Assembly: GCF_019320115.1 (NCBI RefSeq)
Contig: NC_089586.1
Span: 1,399,388-1,463,387 of the forward strand
Direction of reading: 5' to 3'
DNA: 64,000 nt
From: Miscanthus floridulus
Lineage: Eukaryota > Streptophyta > Magnoliopsida > Poales > Poaceae
Position 1 is the first letter of the stretch. Each line of letters opens with the position of its first letter. This document shows positions 12,501-23,900 of this stretch, one piece after another. The notes beneath the pieces were generated by a model. That model saw only the letters and a list, made by a program, of their open reading frames with translations, had not been told where the DNA came from and made no database searches. The position numbers and the translations under genes are program-made.

Positions 12501-12562
12501 CGGAGCTTGTGGTCGATGACCCACTTCCTCATGGATTCGATATTGCTCGGGGCCTCCGCCAT
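9509..12562 (-). CDS. HIG1 domain / hypoxia-responsive family protein (RCF1-like)
   Basis: Three short exons join in phase to a 99-residue protein: exon 1 12493-12562, exon 2 12125-12215, exon 3 9509-9647 (70+91+139 = 300 nt including TAA). Donors are GTATGC and GTTTGC; acceptors are AAAAG and TTTTTGCAG. The protein starts MAEAPSNIESMRKWVIDHKL and continues with a first hydrophobic segment before the motif IAYNWSRPNMKTSVKIIHAR. A second hydrophobic segment follows (LHAQALTLAALIG), and the tail ends AHSHKD. This is the HIG1 domain layout, with two membrane segments and a basic loop, seen in plant hypoxia-responsive proteins. Relatives sit in the mitochondrial inner membrane and help cytochrome oxidase/supercomplex assembly. 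The length matches the family. Intron 2 (2477 bp) holds two MITEs. A TATA-like TTATATA (12674-12680) lies about 110 bp upstream of the ATG. No damage is seen, so the gene is probably functional. Confidence 0.9.
9839..10060. mobile_element. Stowaway-like MITE in HIG1 intron 2
   Basis: It is flanked by TA (9837-9838 and 10061-10062). Ends are CTCCCTCCATCCACAAA and its imperfect inverse TTTGTGGACGGAGAGAG. The TA duplication and CTCCCTCC terminal repeat define Stowaway (Tc1/mariner-type) MITEs of grasses. Confidence 0.75.
10100..11400. other. HIG1 intron 2 interior, nothing further recognised
   Basis: AT-rich intronic sequence between the two MITEs. No exon, ORF or repeat boundary of note was found on either strand. 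Confidence 0.5.
11414..11667. mobile_element. Second Stowaway-like MITE in HIG1 intron 2
   Basis: TA flanks at 11412-11413 and 11668-11669. The inverted ends CTCCCTCTGTCCCTAAAAAA and TTTTTTAGGGACGGAGGAAG pair well. It is a different copy from the one at 9839. Confidence 0.85.
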
Positions 12563-12930
12563 TTGCTTCGCTTTCCCCTCTTCTCCTCCTCCCCTGAATT
12601 TTCGGCGTCTCTTTCTTTTCCGAGTTTTTTTTTCTCTTCCTGGCTCTGACGAGGGAAATATGTCTGGCTCTTGTTATATACAAGAGCTTTGTTTGTTTTT
12701 AGTCCTTGAAATATGCTAGAATTCGCTTAGTATCCACACGTGGTAGGATTCTTTTCACATGTTGCGTTATATAAAAAAGTTTTTTTTATGTTTTTTTTTT
12801 ACTTTGTTCACTACCTTTTTCTTGCGATCGAAGAAAGAACGTTGCCGTTTTGTAGTAGAACAAAACCAGATGGATATTTGAAGTAGATGAGGATTAAATT
12901 TTAACGGATTACCTTATTGAATTGAAGTAA
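12563..12930 (-). promoter_or_regulatory. HIG1 5' UTR and promoter-proximal region
   Basis: About 370 bp separate the HIG1 ATG from a Harbinger-type element. On the minus strand TATATAACA at about 12673-12681 is a plausible TATA box, leaving a 5' UTR under 90 bp. The pyrimidine-rich + strand (12570-12650) reads as an A/G-rich leader on the gene's strand. Inference only. Confidence 0.4.
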
Positions 12931-14026
12931 GGCTATCTCCAACAAGAAAGACCCATACCAAAGACCCATTCCGGGATCTAGGTGACGCACAGTGAATGAG
13001 TGAGCAACCCAAATTCCTCGGTTTCCAACGGCGAAGGCAAAATATCTTCGGTCCTCTCTCTCCCACGCGGGCATGGCGACGGCGACGACGTGGGGCGACG
13101 GCGCGCTTTGGCGCTGGCGCGGCGCCCGGATCCGGCCCCCCTCCCTCTCCTTCTTCTTCCCCGAGCCCGGCGAAGCTCGCGCCCGCGTCCGGCCCCCCTC
13201 CCTCTCCTTCTCCTTCTTCGCGCCCGCGGTTCGGCGGAGGTCACGTCCGGCGGAGGTCGCGCCTGGCCGAGCTCGCGCCCACGCCCGCGCCGGCGGATCT
13301 TGCGCCCGCGGCTCGGCGGAGCTCGCCCCCGCGGCTCGGCGGAACTCGCCCCCACGGCCCGGCCGAGCTCGCGCCCGAATTCGGCCCCCCTCCCTCTCCT
13401 TCTTCTTCCCCGAGCCCGGCGGAGCTCGTGCCTGCGTCCGGCCCCCCCTCCCTCTCCTTCTCCTTCTTCGCGCCCGCGGCTCGGCGGAGCCTGAGTCCGG
13501 CGGAGCTCGCGCCCGGCCGTGCTCGCGCCCGCGCCGGCGGATCTCGCGCCCGCAGCTCGGCGGAGCTCGCGCCCGCGGCTCGGCGGAACTCGCCCCCGCG
13601 GCTCAGCCGAGCTCGCGCCCGGATCCGGCCCCCCTCCCTCTCCTTCTTCTTCCCCGAGCCCGGCGGAGCTCGCGCCCGCGTCCGGCCCCCCCTCCCTCTC
13701 CTTCTCCTTCTTCGCGCCCGCGGCTCGGCGGAGCTCGCGCCCGACGGAGCTCGCCCCCGCGGCCTAGCCGAGCTCACGCTCGTGCCTTCTCCTTCTTCGC
13801 GCCCGCGGCTCGGCGGAGCTCGCGCCTGGCGGAGCTCTTACGTCGTCTTGCCCTGACGGCTCCCACCATTTGCGTCGTCTCTCTTCGAAACGCAGATTTG
13901 CCTTACCAATGGCAGAGGACCCAGAATGGGTACCTGGTTTCGGTCCTCCGTTGGAGGAGTGTTTTGGTACCCAAAAACACTGTGCCGAACGCATTTTTGC
14001 GTTTAGGTCGTTCGTTGGAGACAGTC
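12931..14026. mobile_element. PIF/Harbinger-type non-autonomous element with GC minisatellite
   Basis: Ends GGCTATCTCCAAC (12931) and GTTGGAGACAGTC (to 14026) form a terminal inverted repeat. Both sides carry TAA (12928-12930, 14027-14029), the 3-bp target duplication of Harbinger/Tourist elements. There is no transposase. The core (13125-13850) is a very GC-rich tandem repeat that keeps several reading frames open. Confidence 0.75.
13128..13850. repeat. GC-rich minisatellite, about 245-250 bp units
   Basis: A block beginning with CGGCCCCCCTCCCTCTCC then TTCTTCTTCCCCGAGCCC recurs at about 13132, 13383 and 13628. Within each unit CGGCGGAGCTCGCGCCCG and close variants repeat many times. Long Arg/Pro/Ala ORFs in several frames of both strands come from this repeat and are not credible genes. 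Confidence 0.8.
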
Positions 14027-14029
14027 TAA

Positions 14030-14544
14030 GGTAGGCAAAATTATAGCACGGTGCTTGTCGCCTATCTCTATGGGTATGATGGTTAGGTGGTGAGCGCCTG
14101 AGCGTCTTCTCCAACAGAAACGGTCTTCCTCCGTATTTAGCCGCCGGATCGGTTGGTTGGTTCGTATGGTTGCTGGTTCGTTTATGTGAGAGAGAAATAC
14201 TGCTGGCTGGTTCATGTAAATAGTATCCATGTGAGAGAGCTGGCTAGCCAGCCCAGCCAGCCAGCCCCAGCCGATCGGGCTGTAGATCTATAGTGTAGAG
14301 GCGCCTGGGTCGAGCCATGATACTATTTATTGAGTTTTATTTTTTTTTCTTACTGCATGTTACATATTTCTTTTTTCTTTTTTTACTATGCTTAGTTCGG
14401 TCCTAATCGAGATTAAACCGAACTACTGAATTTGCTTGGTCTTGGTAACTTTCGTTAACCAATTGCTTCTGACCTTTTGGTAACCAAAATTTGAGAAAAA
14501 AAATAGATTGATGGCCTCATGGCTACTTCTGCACTATCCCGAAA
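14030..14544. other. Intergenic, simple-sequence rich
   Basis: Contains GGTT-rich and CCAGCCAG-type short repeats (about 14140-14275) and a T-rich tract (14335-14395). No gene is seen. Confidence 0.4.
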
Positions 14545-14800
14545 GGATTAAGTCCACTTTTGGTCCCTCAACTATTGTTTTGGTCTAATTTTAACTCTCA
14601 ACTACAAAATCGTCCAGTACCGGTACCCCAACTGTCAAAACCGTTCACTTTTAGCACCTGGCGTGGGTAAAGTCGTTTTGCCCGACGTTGAGCAGTTTTA
14701 ACCACACCACGCTAGCGTTGACCGCCACGTAGGACGTTTGCCTACATCTTAGCAACATGTGGGCCCACGTGTCACCCACTCATTCCCTCCCTCACACCGG
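14545..14800 (+). repeat. Left terminal inverted repeat of the Pack-MULE-like element
   Basis: Pairs with 20065-20310 in reverse orientation; the inner limit is approximate. Confidence 0.65.
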
Positions 14801-15391
14801 GCAGAGCGAGAGAGAATAAGAGAGAGAGAGAGCAGAGTGCCGGCGGTCGGCAGGTGGACGACAGTGGTCTTGGCAGGCACAGGGTCGATGGTGGCCCTTG
14901 GCTCGCATCCGTTCCCAACCGCAAGAGAGAGAGGGAGGGAAATAGAGAGAGAGCAGAGGAAAGGAGGTGCGTCGATAGAAGTAGAGCACAGGGCGTCGGC
15001 GGCGTGGCTCCAGCACAAGCCTGGCTGGGCGGTGCAGGAGGGGAGAAGGGCGTGGCGACAGTCATGGCCTCGGTTCCGACGGCAGCGTTGGAGATGCCCA
15101 GGGTCGCAGGGCGCAAGGCAGCAACAATCGGGCAAAGGAAAGAGAGCGTGGGCGGCGACGGGGATGCAGTCCGTCTTCGACGGCGCTCAGTCCGATTCGG
15201 TGGCTCAGCACTGCGGTGGCTCGTGACGCCCCTACGGCTTCAATGCGAAGGGCCTCAGTGTCCGAGGAGGGGGCGGCGCTTGGCCTCAGGGCAATAACGG
15301 TTCTGTCTCGGCGACACGACAGACGAGGGCGGAGACACGGAAGCGAGCGGGCTAAGGCGGCAACTCGTGGCATGCTCCTTGGCTTCGGCCT

Positions 15392-15700
15392 TCACAGATT
15401 GCTGCTCGCGGGTCCACCTAGAACGCGAGGTGTATGTGGCTGCGGCGGTGGGCCGTAGAGCGTGCCCATGAGTCGCACTCCGAGCCCGACCTGCCGGTGT
15501 CGGCCGGCGATGGCCGTGGCAAACGTCGTGCGTAGCCGGGAAACAGCCGTGCAACACTTCTTGCTGCGCTGCTTCGGTGGAGGTGGCGCCTTGGGCGACG
15601 GGGACATGAAGTCGTTCGAGTGGAATGACGGGCAGCTGGAGGAGAACGCCATGGCTGACTCGTCCTCGTCGTTGGCCTCCAAGCAGCATGGCAGCACATG
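15392..15700 (-). pseudogene. MIZ1 / DUF617 (MIZU-KUSSEI1-like) gene fragment
   Basis: The minus strand from about 15697 encodes a Ser/Pro-rich N-terminus followed by VGLGVRLMGTLYG. After one extra C near 15453 the frame changes and continues HRRSHIHLAF, then a TAG and VDPRA. Together these are the characteristic GTLYG-H-R-R-x-H-x-H-x-A-F-Q block that opens the DUF617 domain of MIZ1 proteins, which act in root hydrotropism. Only the N-terminal region and domain start are present, with a frameshift and a stop at the Gln site, so this is a captured, non-functional fragment. It lies between the long inverted repeats of the host element. Sequence further left (to 14800) has no recognisable domain. 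Confidence 0.7.
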
Positions 15701-15722
15701 AGCAGGCTACGACGGCTATCGC

Positions 15723-18700
15723 TGTAATAGAACCGACCAATTATACGAAATTAAGTAAGAAAATCATCCGCCAGAGCAGATGATTTAGCCAACTTAAGCC
15801 CGTATAACCCGGTAGTCCGTGAAATCACGAAGGATTTCAAACCAACTTCCATTCCAGCCAAGATCGTAATAAGTTTAGCGGTCACCATCACATATTACAT
15901 AAAAGTTTGCAATCTCAGATACATCAGAGTTTCAACATAGTTATTACAAAACAAGTTCGAATAAAAGTAGCGGAAGTCATTTATCAAACCACACACACAC
16001 TCATGCGAAGTTCAAATATAGTGTCAGCGAATGATCATCTCCAACAAAAGCATCAGACGAGACGTAAGGAATGACCATGCCCATGATCCTAAGCATCACC
16101 CATTGTAGGATAAAGGCAGTTGATACAATAGCCGTAATATATCTGCCCATCTGCAACAAGTGGGAATAAACCCTAAGTACGAGAAGGTACTTAGCTAGAC
16201 TTACCCGACATAACCAAAAATAAGTGACACCAAGGATTATGAAGGGCTTTATAGTAGGGTAGCCGACTCATTTGCAAAAAGAAGCATTTTTAGCATTTCA
16301 AGACCCTTTTTAAAGCATTATTGTCAAGTTAATTGTTATTAACCTGTCGACTAGATTTGCACCTATACTAGAGTAAATATGTGATTAAGCAGATAATGAT
16401 AACCAATAATCATTAAACAACTTCTATACTGTCATATTCACTATAATTGTCCAAGTGTTCCATAAACATTTACTACGATGAAGTAACTCAAGTCAAGTGC
16501 TCACTGTCCAGGAGCGATGGCGATTCAAATCGATTTCTAACTAGCTGGTGATTTATTCCTTACACAAACCTCACTCACCCGCTAAAGTGAGATATTGATC
16601 ACCGAGTCAACTATCTAGGAATCTCGAGTTTGCCAGGAACCACATGTACCCGGGGGACGACTGACTGCACTTTGGTCTTATCATCTCGCCCTCGTGTCCT
16701 ACCACACCTGCTCCGGCACAGTGCGTTGCGGGCAATCTACTCAGCTCGAATAATCTCCCAGCTTCGCGGTCGGAAGGTACTTTATTCGGCCAGCTAAATG
16801 TAAGGCATGCGTTCAATATGACTCGAGGCCCAACAACAGTCGGTCCTTAATCGACACCGACGGAAAGCACTACAGTCCAAAACTCTGCAAGTCTCCGTCC
16901 GGTCTCAATGTCATTTAACACTTAGTTATACCATGACTTTATAGTCATCCAAGCAGATCCAGGTAACCACCTATAGCTCGTAAGTGACAGGAAATCACCC
17001 GACTTCTACCGGTCTAAGCCAGCTAAGCATTGACTCGACTGCAGATACCAGGGTAACAAGGATATAGTATAACAAAGGTAAATAAGGTATAATGCAGCAA
17101 CAGTTGCAAACAACTCCTGAACGTAATGCATCAATTAAAGTAAAAGCATTGAATTAATAATTGCAAACCAGGAGAAAATGCTCTGGGGCTTGCCTCTCTC
17201 GAAGGAGCTTGGGCGGTGATCGGGGCACTCCGGAAGTTCCTCAACGTCCTCCTCGTCAGCTTCGGGCACTTCCTGCGGCTGCACCTCGAGCTGCTCCTCG
17301 AGCTCCTCGGGTATGACAACTGGGTTCTCGGTTTACGATCCTGTATGATGCAATGTGCGTAAGTGCGTATGCAAACGGTGCATCGAATGAGATGAATACA
17401 ATGGATATGTTTGAATGCAAGGTAGTTAACATCATCCAAGAGCATATACTACAAGCACATGTCATCTACTGCGTTCTCTTCTACTACTAATATGTTAAGT
17501 CAACACATCTTATTAAATGCTTCAAAGATACACCAAAGCTTCACTAATTTCTTAATCACACATAAAGCAACACTTAATTAAACCCTAATTAATAATAGGT
17601 TTGAATAGCAACCTCTATTTTTCTTGCTTAGAAAAATCTTAGAAAATTACCATAGCACATTACTACCCTAAGTAGTCTACTATTAGATTTTCATGGTATT
17701 TAAATGAGTGGATTAGCCTACACAAAAATAACAAGCTATGGCATAATTATGAACATAAAAATACTTTGTACTGTGAAAAGTGTCAAATAACAGAGTTAGT
17801 ATTTTTCCTATGTTCTTCATAGCATACAATGACTGTACAAAAATTATCACATGCATGTTTTATACAAAGTTTGCTCTCTAGCTAAAATAACAAAAATCAG
17901 CCATTAAAGGTACTCAAACTACACCTCAAAATTTTCCCACAGCACATGCATGAAACATATTTTTTCTAGGAAGTACATTACATAAGAAGATTAACAAACT
18001 TGGAATCATATTTTTCTGAAGCCTATAGATTTTTCTACACATTTTTCAAGTTATTAGCAATATACATGATTAAATAAAGTTCTACAGAAAAGTATCTCAA
18101 AAATAACATGCAATAATTTTTCCAAGTAGATCTGATGATAAGGAACCTAGAAAAATTTATTTCAATAGTTTTGGAGCAAATTTGAGTACCCAAACATTTT
18201 CCAAACCATTTCTATTTTCAAATAATAAAGAAAAATTGAAACCGAATACTCCTATTGCTACTGGGCCAGCCCGCGGGAATCAATCGGCCCACTGCCACAT
18301 TTGGCCTGCGCGGCCCGAGCGAAGGGAAGGGGGAGGCGGCCCGGCAGGGCGTCGGCCCATGGCCTCTCGCCCTGGCTTGGCCGAGGCGAAGGCCACGCGG
18401 GCGCCGTGACGCCGCGGCGGCGCGGCTTGGCCAATGAGGCCGGCGGCCATTGCCGGCCATGCTAGGGCAAGCTAGAGGGAGCATGCGGTTTGTGAGAGGC
18501 TGGCGAAGGCAGGAAGGTAGCTAGGCAGGGTGGAGAAGAGCAGGAAAGGCGACTTCCACGGCGGCCGAGCACGGCGGCGCCATGGCCGACGGTGGCGAGG
18601 CGCTAGAAGGCACTACCTGAGCTCGATCGGTCGGCACAAGCGCGAGCACCACATGCCGGAGAGCGAGGCGGAACTGCTGGCGCGCGATTGCTGGCCGAGG

Positions 18701-19629
18701 TGGAGAAGACGCGGTGAATTTGGCCGGCGGGTACGGTGGCACGGCAAGGGGGGAGAGTGGGGGAGCTTGGCGCTTACGGAGAGGAGAGGCAGCGCGGGAG
18801 AGAGCAAGCGAGCGCACCGACTTTAGCAGAAGTAGGCAAACGCGTGGGCGCGGGCGCAGGCCGGCTGTGATGCGCGGCGGCGTCGACGGCGCATGGCCGC
18901 CACACGGCGGGCGAGCTCTGCCGCGGTCGGGACGCGACGCGGCGTGTCAGCGAGCGGGCGAGCGCGGAGGCAGGCCAGGCGCGGCGCTGGGCTGGGCTGG
19001 GCTGGCGAGGTGCGCGGCGCTGGCGCGAGAGGCTCGCGGCTGCAGGCCAGGGCGGCTTCGGCCGTGGGCCAAAAACGAGGCGGCGGCCCGCGAATGAGAA
19101 AAGCCCTTTTTCCATTTATATTTTCAAGAAAATTTTAAATGCCAGCTTTCAAATATCATTTTGAGCAAGAAAATGACATCTTTTGAAAATGTATCAAAAA
19201 TGAAAGTTGATTAGAATTTAATTCTCTATAACTTTGCTTTTTATGACCAAAGTCCAATTCTATCTAGATTTTGAATTATAAAATCAAAGGCAATGTTTAA
19301 CTCAAAACCCTAATTTTTGGGGAATTATTTTTGAAGCAAAATTTTAAATTAATTTGAATACAAACCTTGCTCCAAAAATTAAACTAAATAGTCCTAGATG
19401 ATTTACAATAGTAGACAAACATGTTTTACTAGCCTAGCAAACAAAATCAGGACAAAACAACTCTAACAAATGTATGCAACATTCAGGTTTCACAACATGT
19501 TTCATATGTTTCGAAGCAGTGTTTCAGTTGTTATTTACATGATTAGGCATGTATGATTTGGATGCTTGATGATGCATGATATGTATGATTTGCAGTGCCT
19601 AAATGCTGGCATAACACCAGGGTGTTACA
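15723..19629 (-). repeat. 3.9 kb Tekay-like solo LTR
   Basis: On the minus strand it begins TGTAACACCCTGGTGTTATG (19629) and ends GGTTCTATTACA (15723), giving TG...CA ends over 3907 bp. The flanks ATCGC (15718-15722) and ACCGC (19630-19634) match at 4 of 5 positions, as expected of an aged target duplication. No internal region or second LTR exists, so it is a solo LTR left by recombination. The GC-rich part (18250-19090) has chance ORFs only; the rest is AT-rich. Confidence 0.75.
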
Positions 19630-20064
19630 ACCGCCTCCCTGCGCCGCAGCCGAGCTCGCCGGTTCCACCAAGCCGGTTTCGCAGCAGACCATGGGAATAG
19701 GCTACGGGCACGAAGCTGCATAGGGACAGGGGCCACAGGCCGCGGGCGCCTCCGCCGAGGGCCGCCAGCCACAGGCGTGGAGGTCGTCGTAGGGGCCGCC
19801 CGGCCACGAGGCGCGGAGCCACAGCCATGGGCGTGGAGACCGCCGGTGGGGCACGGAGGTCGCGTAGGGCCATGGCGCAAGAGGCTGCTCGGGCTGTCTC
19901 CTCGTGGTGGGACGGACGCCAAGCAGTGGGGCGGATCGGGTGGGCGAGGTCAGCTATCCGTGGTCAAGGCCGGTGGAGGGGCGGGCGACGATGTGGCCTC
20001 GGGCGAACGGGCGGCGCCTAGGATGGAGATGACACCCCTGCCGAATGCTGCTGGAGCTAGAGGA

Positions 20065-20310
20065 AGGAGGGGAGGGAATGAGTGGGTGACGCGCAGGCCC
20101 CACATGTCGCTGATGATGCAGGCCAGCGTCCTACGTGGCGGTCAATGCTAGCGTGGCATGATCAAACCCTTTATACGCCGGACAAAATAGTCTCTTCCGC
20201 GACGAGGTGTTAAAACTGAACGGTTTTGATAGTTAGGTTACCAACACTAGATGGTTTTGTAGTTGGGGTTAAAATCAGCCTAACAGAGTAGTTGAGGGGC
20301 TGACTTAATC
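20065..20310 (-). repeat. Right terminal inverted repeat of the Pack-MULE-like element
   Basis: Reverse-complement partner of 14545-14800, diverged by scattered substitutions and small indels. Confidence 0.65.
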
Positions 20311-20932
20311 TGCGCCGAAATAGTAATCTATTATGCTACCTTGCAGCTATACATAAATCAGTAGCCAAGGAAGGTGTGATTTGCAAAAAACAAATTGAAG
20401 AGCAGCACCAAACGTCCAAACCAACGCGAGAACGGCACGTTTGGGCGGGGCGGCGGTCAAACACCGGTCACAGGCGGTGAACCCGGGGGCGCACCAGCGC
20501 CCACCGGGCCAGTCCAACCGATCCAGCACCAGCAGATCGCGCCGGGCAGAAAGGCGCCGCGCGGCGGGGCCTCCACGGGTGGCGGCGGCCGTGGCGAGAG
20601 AGTCCCTCTGCTTTGGACTCGTCACGTTCACGTTCGCCACGTTCTTGCGACGGGACGCGGTAGCAGCCAAGTCGGCCTTGTGCTCTGTTTTTTTCTTTAA
20701 AATAATTTTTAACCGCATAGAAGTGGGCCTAAAACTCCTTTATACAAGAGGCCCATTTCGCGGCCGAGATTGGTCGACCCAGTTGAAGGCCCAACCGAGG
20801 AAGATGTGTGTGTCTCGCTTGCCGATTTCCTCTAACCATCAGTGGCGCGGGTTCGAGAGGAAGGCGACGCCGAAAACCCCCTTCCTCTTCCTCTCCAGTC
20901 TCCACCGCGAGGCGTAGGGTTTAGGCGGGGGA
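20311..20932 (+). promoter_or_regulatory. PMS1 promoter and 5' UTR region
   Basis: The stretch between the Pack-MULE-like element and the PMS1 ATG is GC-rich with no other gene. A TATA-like TTTATACAAG at about 20739-20748 lies roughly 190 bp upstream of the ATG. It is a candidate only; repair genes often have TATA-less promoters. Confidence 0.4.
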
Positions 20933-23900
20933 ATGGCGGGAGGACGGGGAGGCGCCGGGCGCGGCGAATCCTCGCCGGCGATCAAGCCAATCAGTAAGGC
21001 GGTGGTGCACCGCATCTGCTCTGGCCAGGTCATCTTCGACCTTTCCTCCGCCGTCAAGGAGCTCGTCGAGAACAGCCTCGACGCGGGCGCCACCTCCGTC
21101 GAGGTCAGCCTCAAGGCCTACGGCGAGGAGTGGTTCAAGGTGGCCGACAACGGATGCGGCATATCTCCCTCCAACTTCCAGGTGTGGGCGGCAAGCTGCT
21201 CTAATGCGTGGACCCACCGATTCTCCCCATCTCTCTGCTTTAGAACGTTGCCACCAATTGCTAGTCGCTAAACATGTTGCTGATACTTTAATAGGCTCTT
21301 GCTCTTAAGCACCACACGTCGAAGATATCGGATTTCTCCGACCTCGGATCCGTGGTTACCTTCGGGTTCCGGGGCGAAGCTCTGAGTTCGCTCTGCGCGC
21401 TGGGGAAACTGACGGTTGAGACGAGGAGCAAGGATGAGCCCGTTGGGACGCATTTGGAGTTCGAGCACTCGGGCGTGGTGGTTAGTGAGAGGAAGACCGC
21501 ACGGCAGGTTGGAACCACGGTGACAGTAGAGAAATTGTTCTCCACCTTGCCAGTCCGGAGCAAGGAGTTTAGCAGGAACATTCGGAAGGAGTATGGGAAA
21601 GTGATCTCTCTGCTGAACGTGAGTTTTTATGTTTCAGTTTATAAGTTCTTTTTTGGCATGTTTGAGGCTGAGGAGCTTGCCAAATGATTAAGGTACCTGT
21701 CCCCCAGTTATGTTACTAATTATTACATCTTACCTATGCTAGGCTTATGCCTTGATTGCCAAAGGGGTCAGATTACTCTGCACTAATACTGTTGGAAAAA
21801 ATTCTAAAATGGTTGTGCTTAGAACTCAAGGAAGCAATTCTATGAAAGACAATATCATTACTGTATTTGGTCCAAATACTTTCAAATGTCTGGAGCCCTT
21901 CAGTGTTACCACCTCGGATGGCTGCCAAATAGAGGGCTTTCTTTCAAAACCTGGACCTGGTACTGGCCGCAGTTCAGGAGATAGACAATTTTTCTATGTG
22001 AATGGCAGACCTATTGATATGCCAAAGGTCACAAAACTTGTCAACGAGCTATACAAAAGTTCAAATGCCAAGCAATATCCTGTGGTTATCCTGGATTTCC
22101 GTATTCCAACTACATCCTACGATGTGAATGTTGCACCTGATAAGAGAAAAGTTTTCTTCTCGTCCGAGATCATGATTCTGCAGTCTTTACGTGAAGCTGT
22201 TGAAAATCTGTACTCCCCTCTGCAATGCAGTTTCTCAGTCAATCACATCACAGATCCTGAAAAGGAAGGGGATGCTGTTACTGATGGGCATAATGAAGAT
22301 ACAAATGCTATCACAATGGCGAATGTCTCAGCTTCCGACAATATTGATGAAGATGAAGAAACAGACAGTGAGGATCATGTTTCCCCAGAGAACCAGGAAT
22401 TGCCTTCTTCAGTGGCAAAGGTAGCCATTGAAGCAACGTCTAGAGATGCAAGCCCCTTGTCAAGAGGCACAGCCACTCAGGCTGATAGATCTGCTTGGCT
22501 TCCATCCTTCGCATATGACCAGCCAAAAAGATCGCCTAAAGAAGGAAAAAGTTTTGCATTGGGAACAAATCGTTTCAGAACTGGGCTTGCTGCAAAATCT
22601 ACTCATTCAAGTACCATTCAGTCTTCTCTTATGAACTTTGTATCACTAAACAAGCGGAAGCATGAAGACGACTGCACTCTTATTTCTGAAACTCCAGTGC
22701 TGAGAAGAGGGACATGCTCAGAACAAGTGAGGAGATCAAGTTTAGAAGAAAACTTTGTTACACCAGAAAAGCAGAACCGTGAAGATGATTGCATTATTTC
22801 TGAAGCTCCAGTGCTGAGAAGTGGGACATGCTCTGAACTAGACAGCAGAACAAGTTTAGAAGCCGACTTCGCATCACCAAATAAGCAGAAGCATGATGAC
22901 AATTGCACTCTTATTTCCGAAACCCCAGTGTTGAGAAGAGGGACAAACTCAGAACAGGTGAGGGGAACGAGTTTAGAAGCAAATTCAGCACCTGCATTAA
23001 GCTCAAGCACGTACAATATTTCTGAGTTCAATTTACCTCTGGAAACAAACTCTTTAAAACAGCATCCCCCACAATCTTTTGGATCTGTGAGGACAGATGT
23101 TTCACCACAGCATTCTAAACAACCTAATATTGTGACCCTTAGGGCGGAGGTATCAGGTCCATGTGATGTTCACACTACAGAATCTGATGTGGTAGGCAAA
23201 CTGTTTGCTGTTAGATACAGAGTTCTTGAGGCTTCAATTATATTTGGATTTGGACTTCTGCCGATAATTTATATGTGTTCCTGTTCTTATGTTGCTTGCT
23301 CACCTTTATTCTTAAGTCTTCTCTTGTTAAATGCTTTGCCTGCTGGTCTTACATTTAGAGTTCATGGTGTTTTTCTTGTTTGTAAATTGATTAGGCACCA
23401 CCAATCTAATTTTGGTATTTTGTAACTCACTTATTGGTTTTGGTTATGTAAATAATAGAAATTGCTTCTGGAAGAGTTTCTTAATTACGTATGCTATGAT
23501 TCAGTATGAAGCCAACTCATAGTTTTTTTTGGGTCTTTTTATCACTTTATTTATAAGATCAACTGCCGAATCCTTGCAGGATGAACATCATGGTCGATGC
23601 TTTTCAGCTTCTGGTGCTCCCAACAAATATTCAGAATCACGACATCAGAATGCATCGGCTGATAGTCCTTTGCCTGATGCTCAGGATTATGATGACGGTG
23701 CTGTAGTATGTTATGCACCTGTACAATATCCCACTATTCAATTTACGGTTGCCGAGCTTAGGAGAAGAAGAAAGAATGGTTATATGGTATCCCATACAAA
23801 TAAACCATATTGTCTTGAGAAAGCAACAAGGTTGCTGTTACCACAAACAACTTGTGTTATCATCAGGATTTGTGTTACTATTTCTATAATGTATAGTTTC

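Larger units (their letters stand above)
14545..20310. mobile_element. Long-TIR Mutator-like (Pack-MULE-like) element, interrupted
   Basis: The first 200-250 bp (from GATTAAGTCCACTTTTGG, about 14545) are matched in inverse orientation by about 20065-20310, which ends CTGACTTAATC. Shared inner blocks include CTCAACTA, CAAAACCGTTCA, GACCGCCACGTAGGACG and CACCCACTCATTCCCTCC. Long inverted repeats around a GC-rich core with a host gene fragment are typical of Pack-MULEs. A clean 9-bp target duplication could not be set (CCGAAA occurs near both ends). After removing the 3.9 kb LTR nested at 15723-19629 the element is about 1.86 kb. It ends some 620 bp before the PMS1 start codon. Confidence 0.7.

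Noticed and set aside
12996..14029. Long overlapping Arg/Pro/Ala ORFs of 286 and 318 codons
   Set aside because: They arise from the GC-rich minisatellite, which stays open in several frames on both strands; composition is repetitive and no domain is present.
14759..15297. GC-rich ORFs in the Pack-MULE-like core
   Set aside because: Apart from the MIZ1-like stretch (15392-15700) no domain is visible, and several frames are open by composition.
18182..19138. Cluster of ORFs in the 3.9 kb solo LTR
   Set aside because: GC-rich half of a Tekay-like LTR; frames on both strands with no conserved motif.
20347..20917. ORFs upstream of PMS1 on both strands
   Set aside because: Promoter/5' UTR region; no domain and no splice partner.
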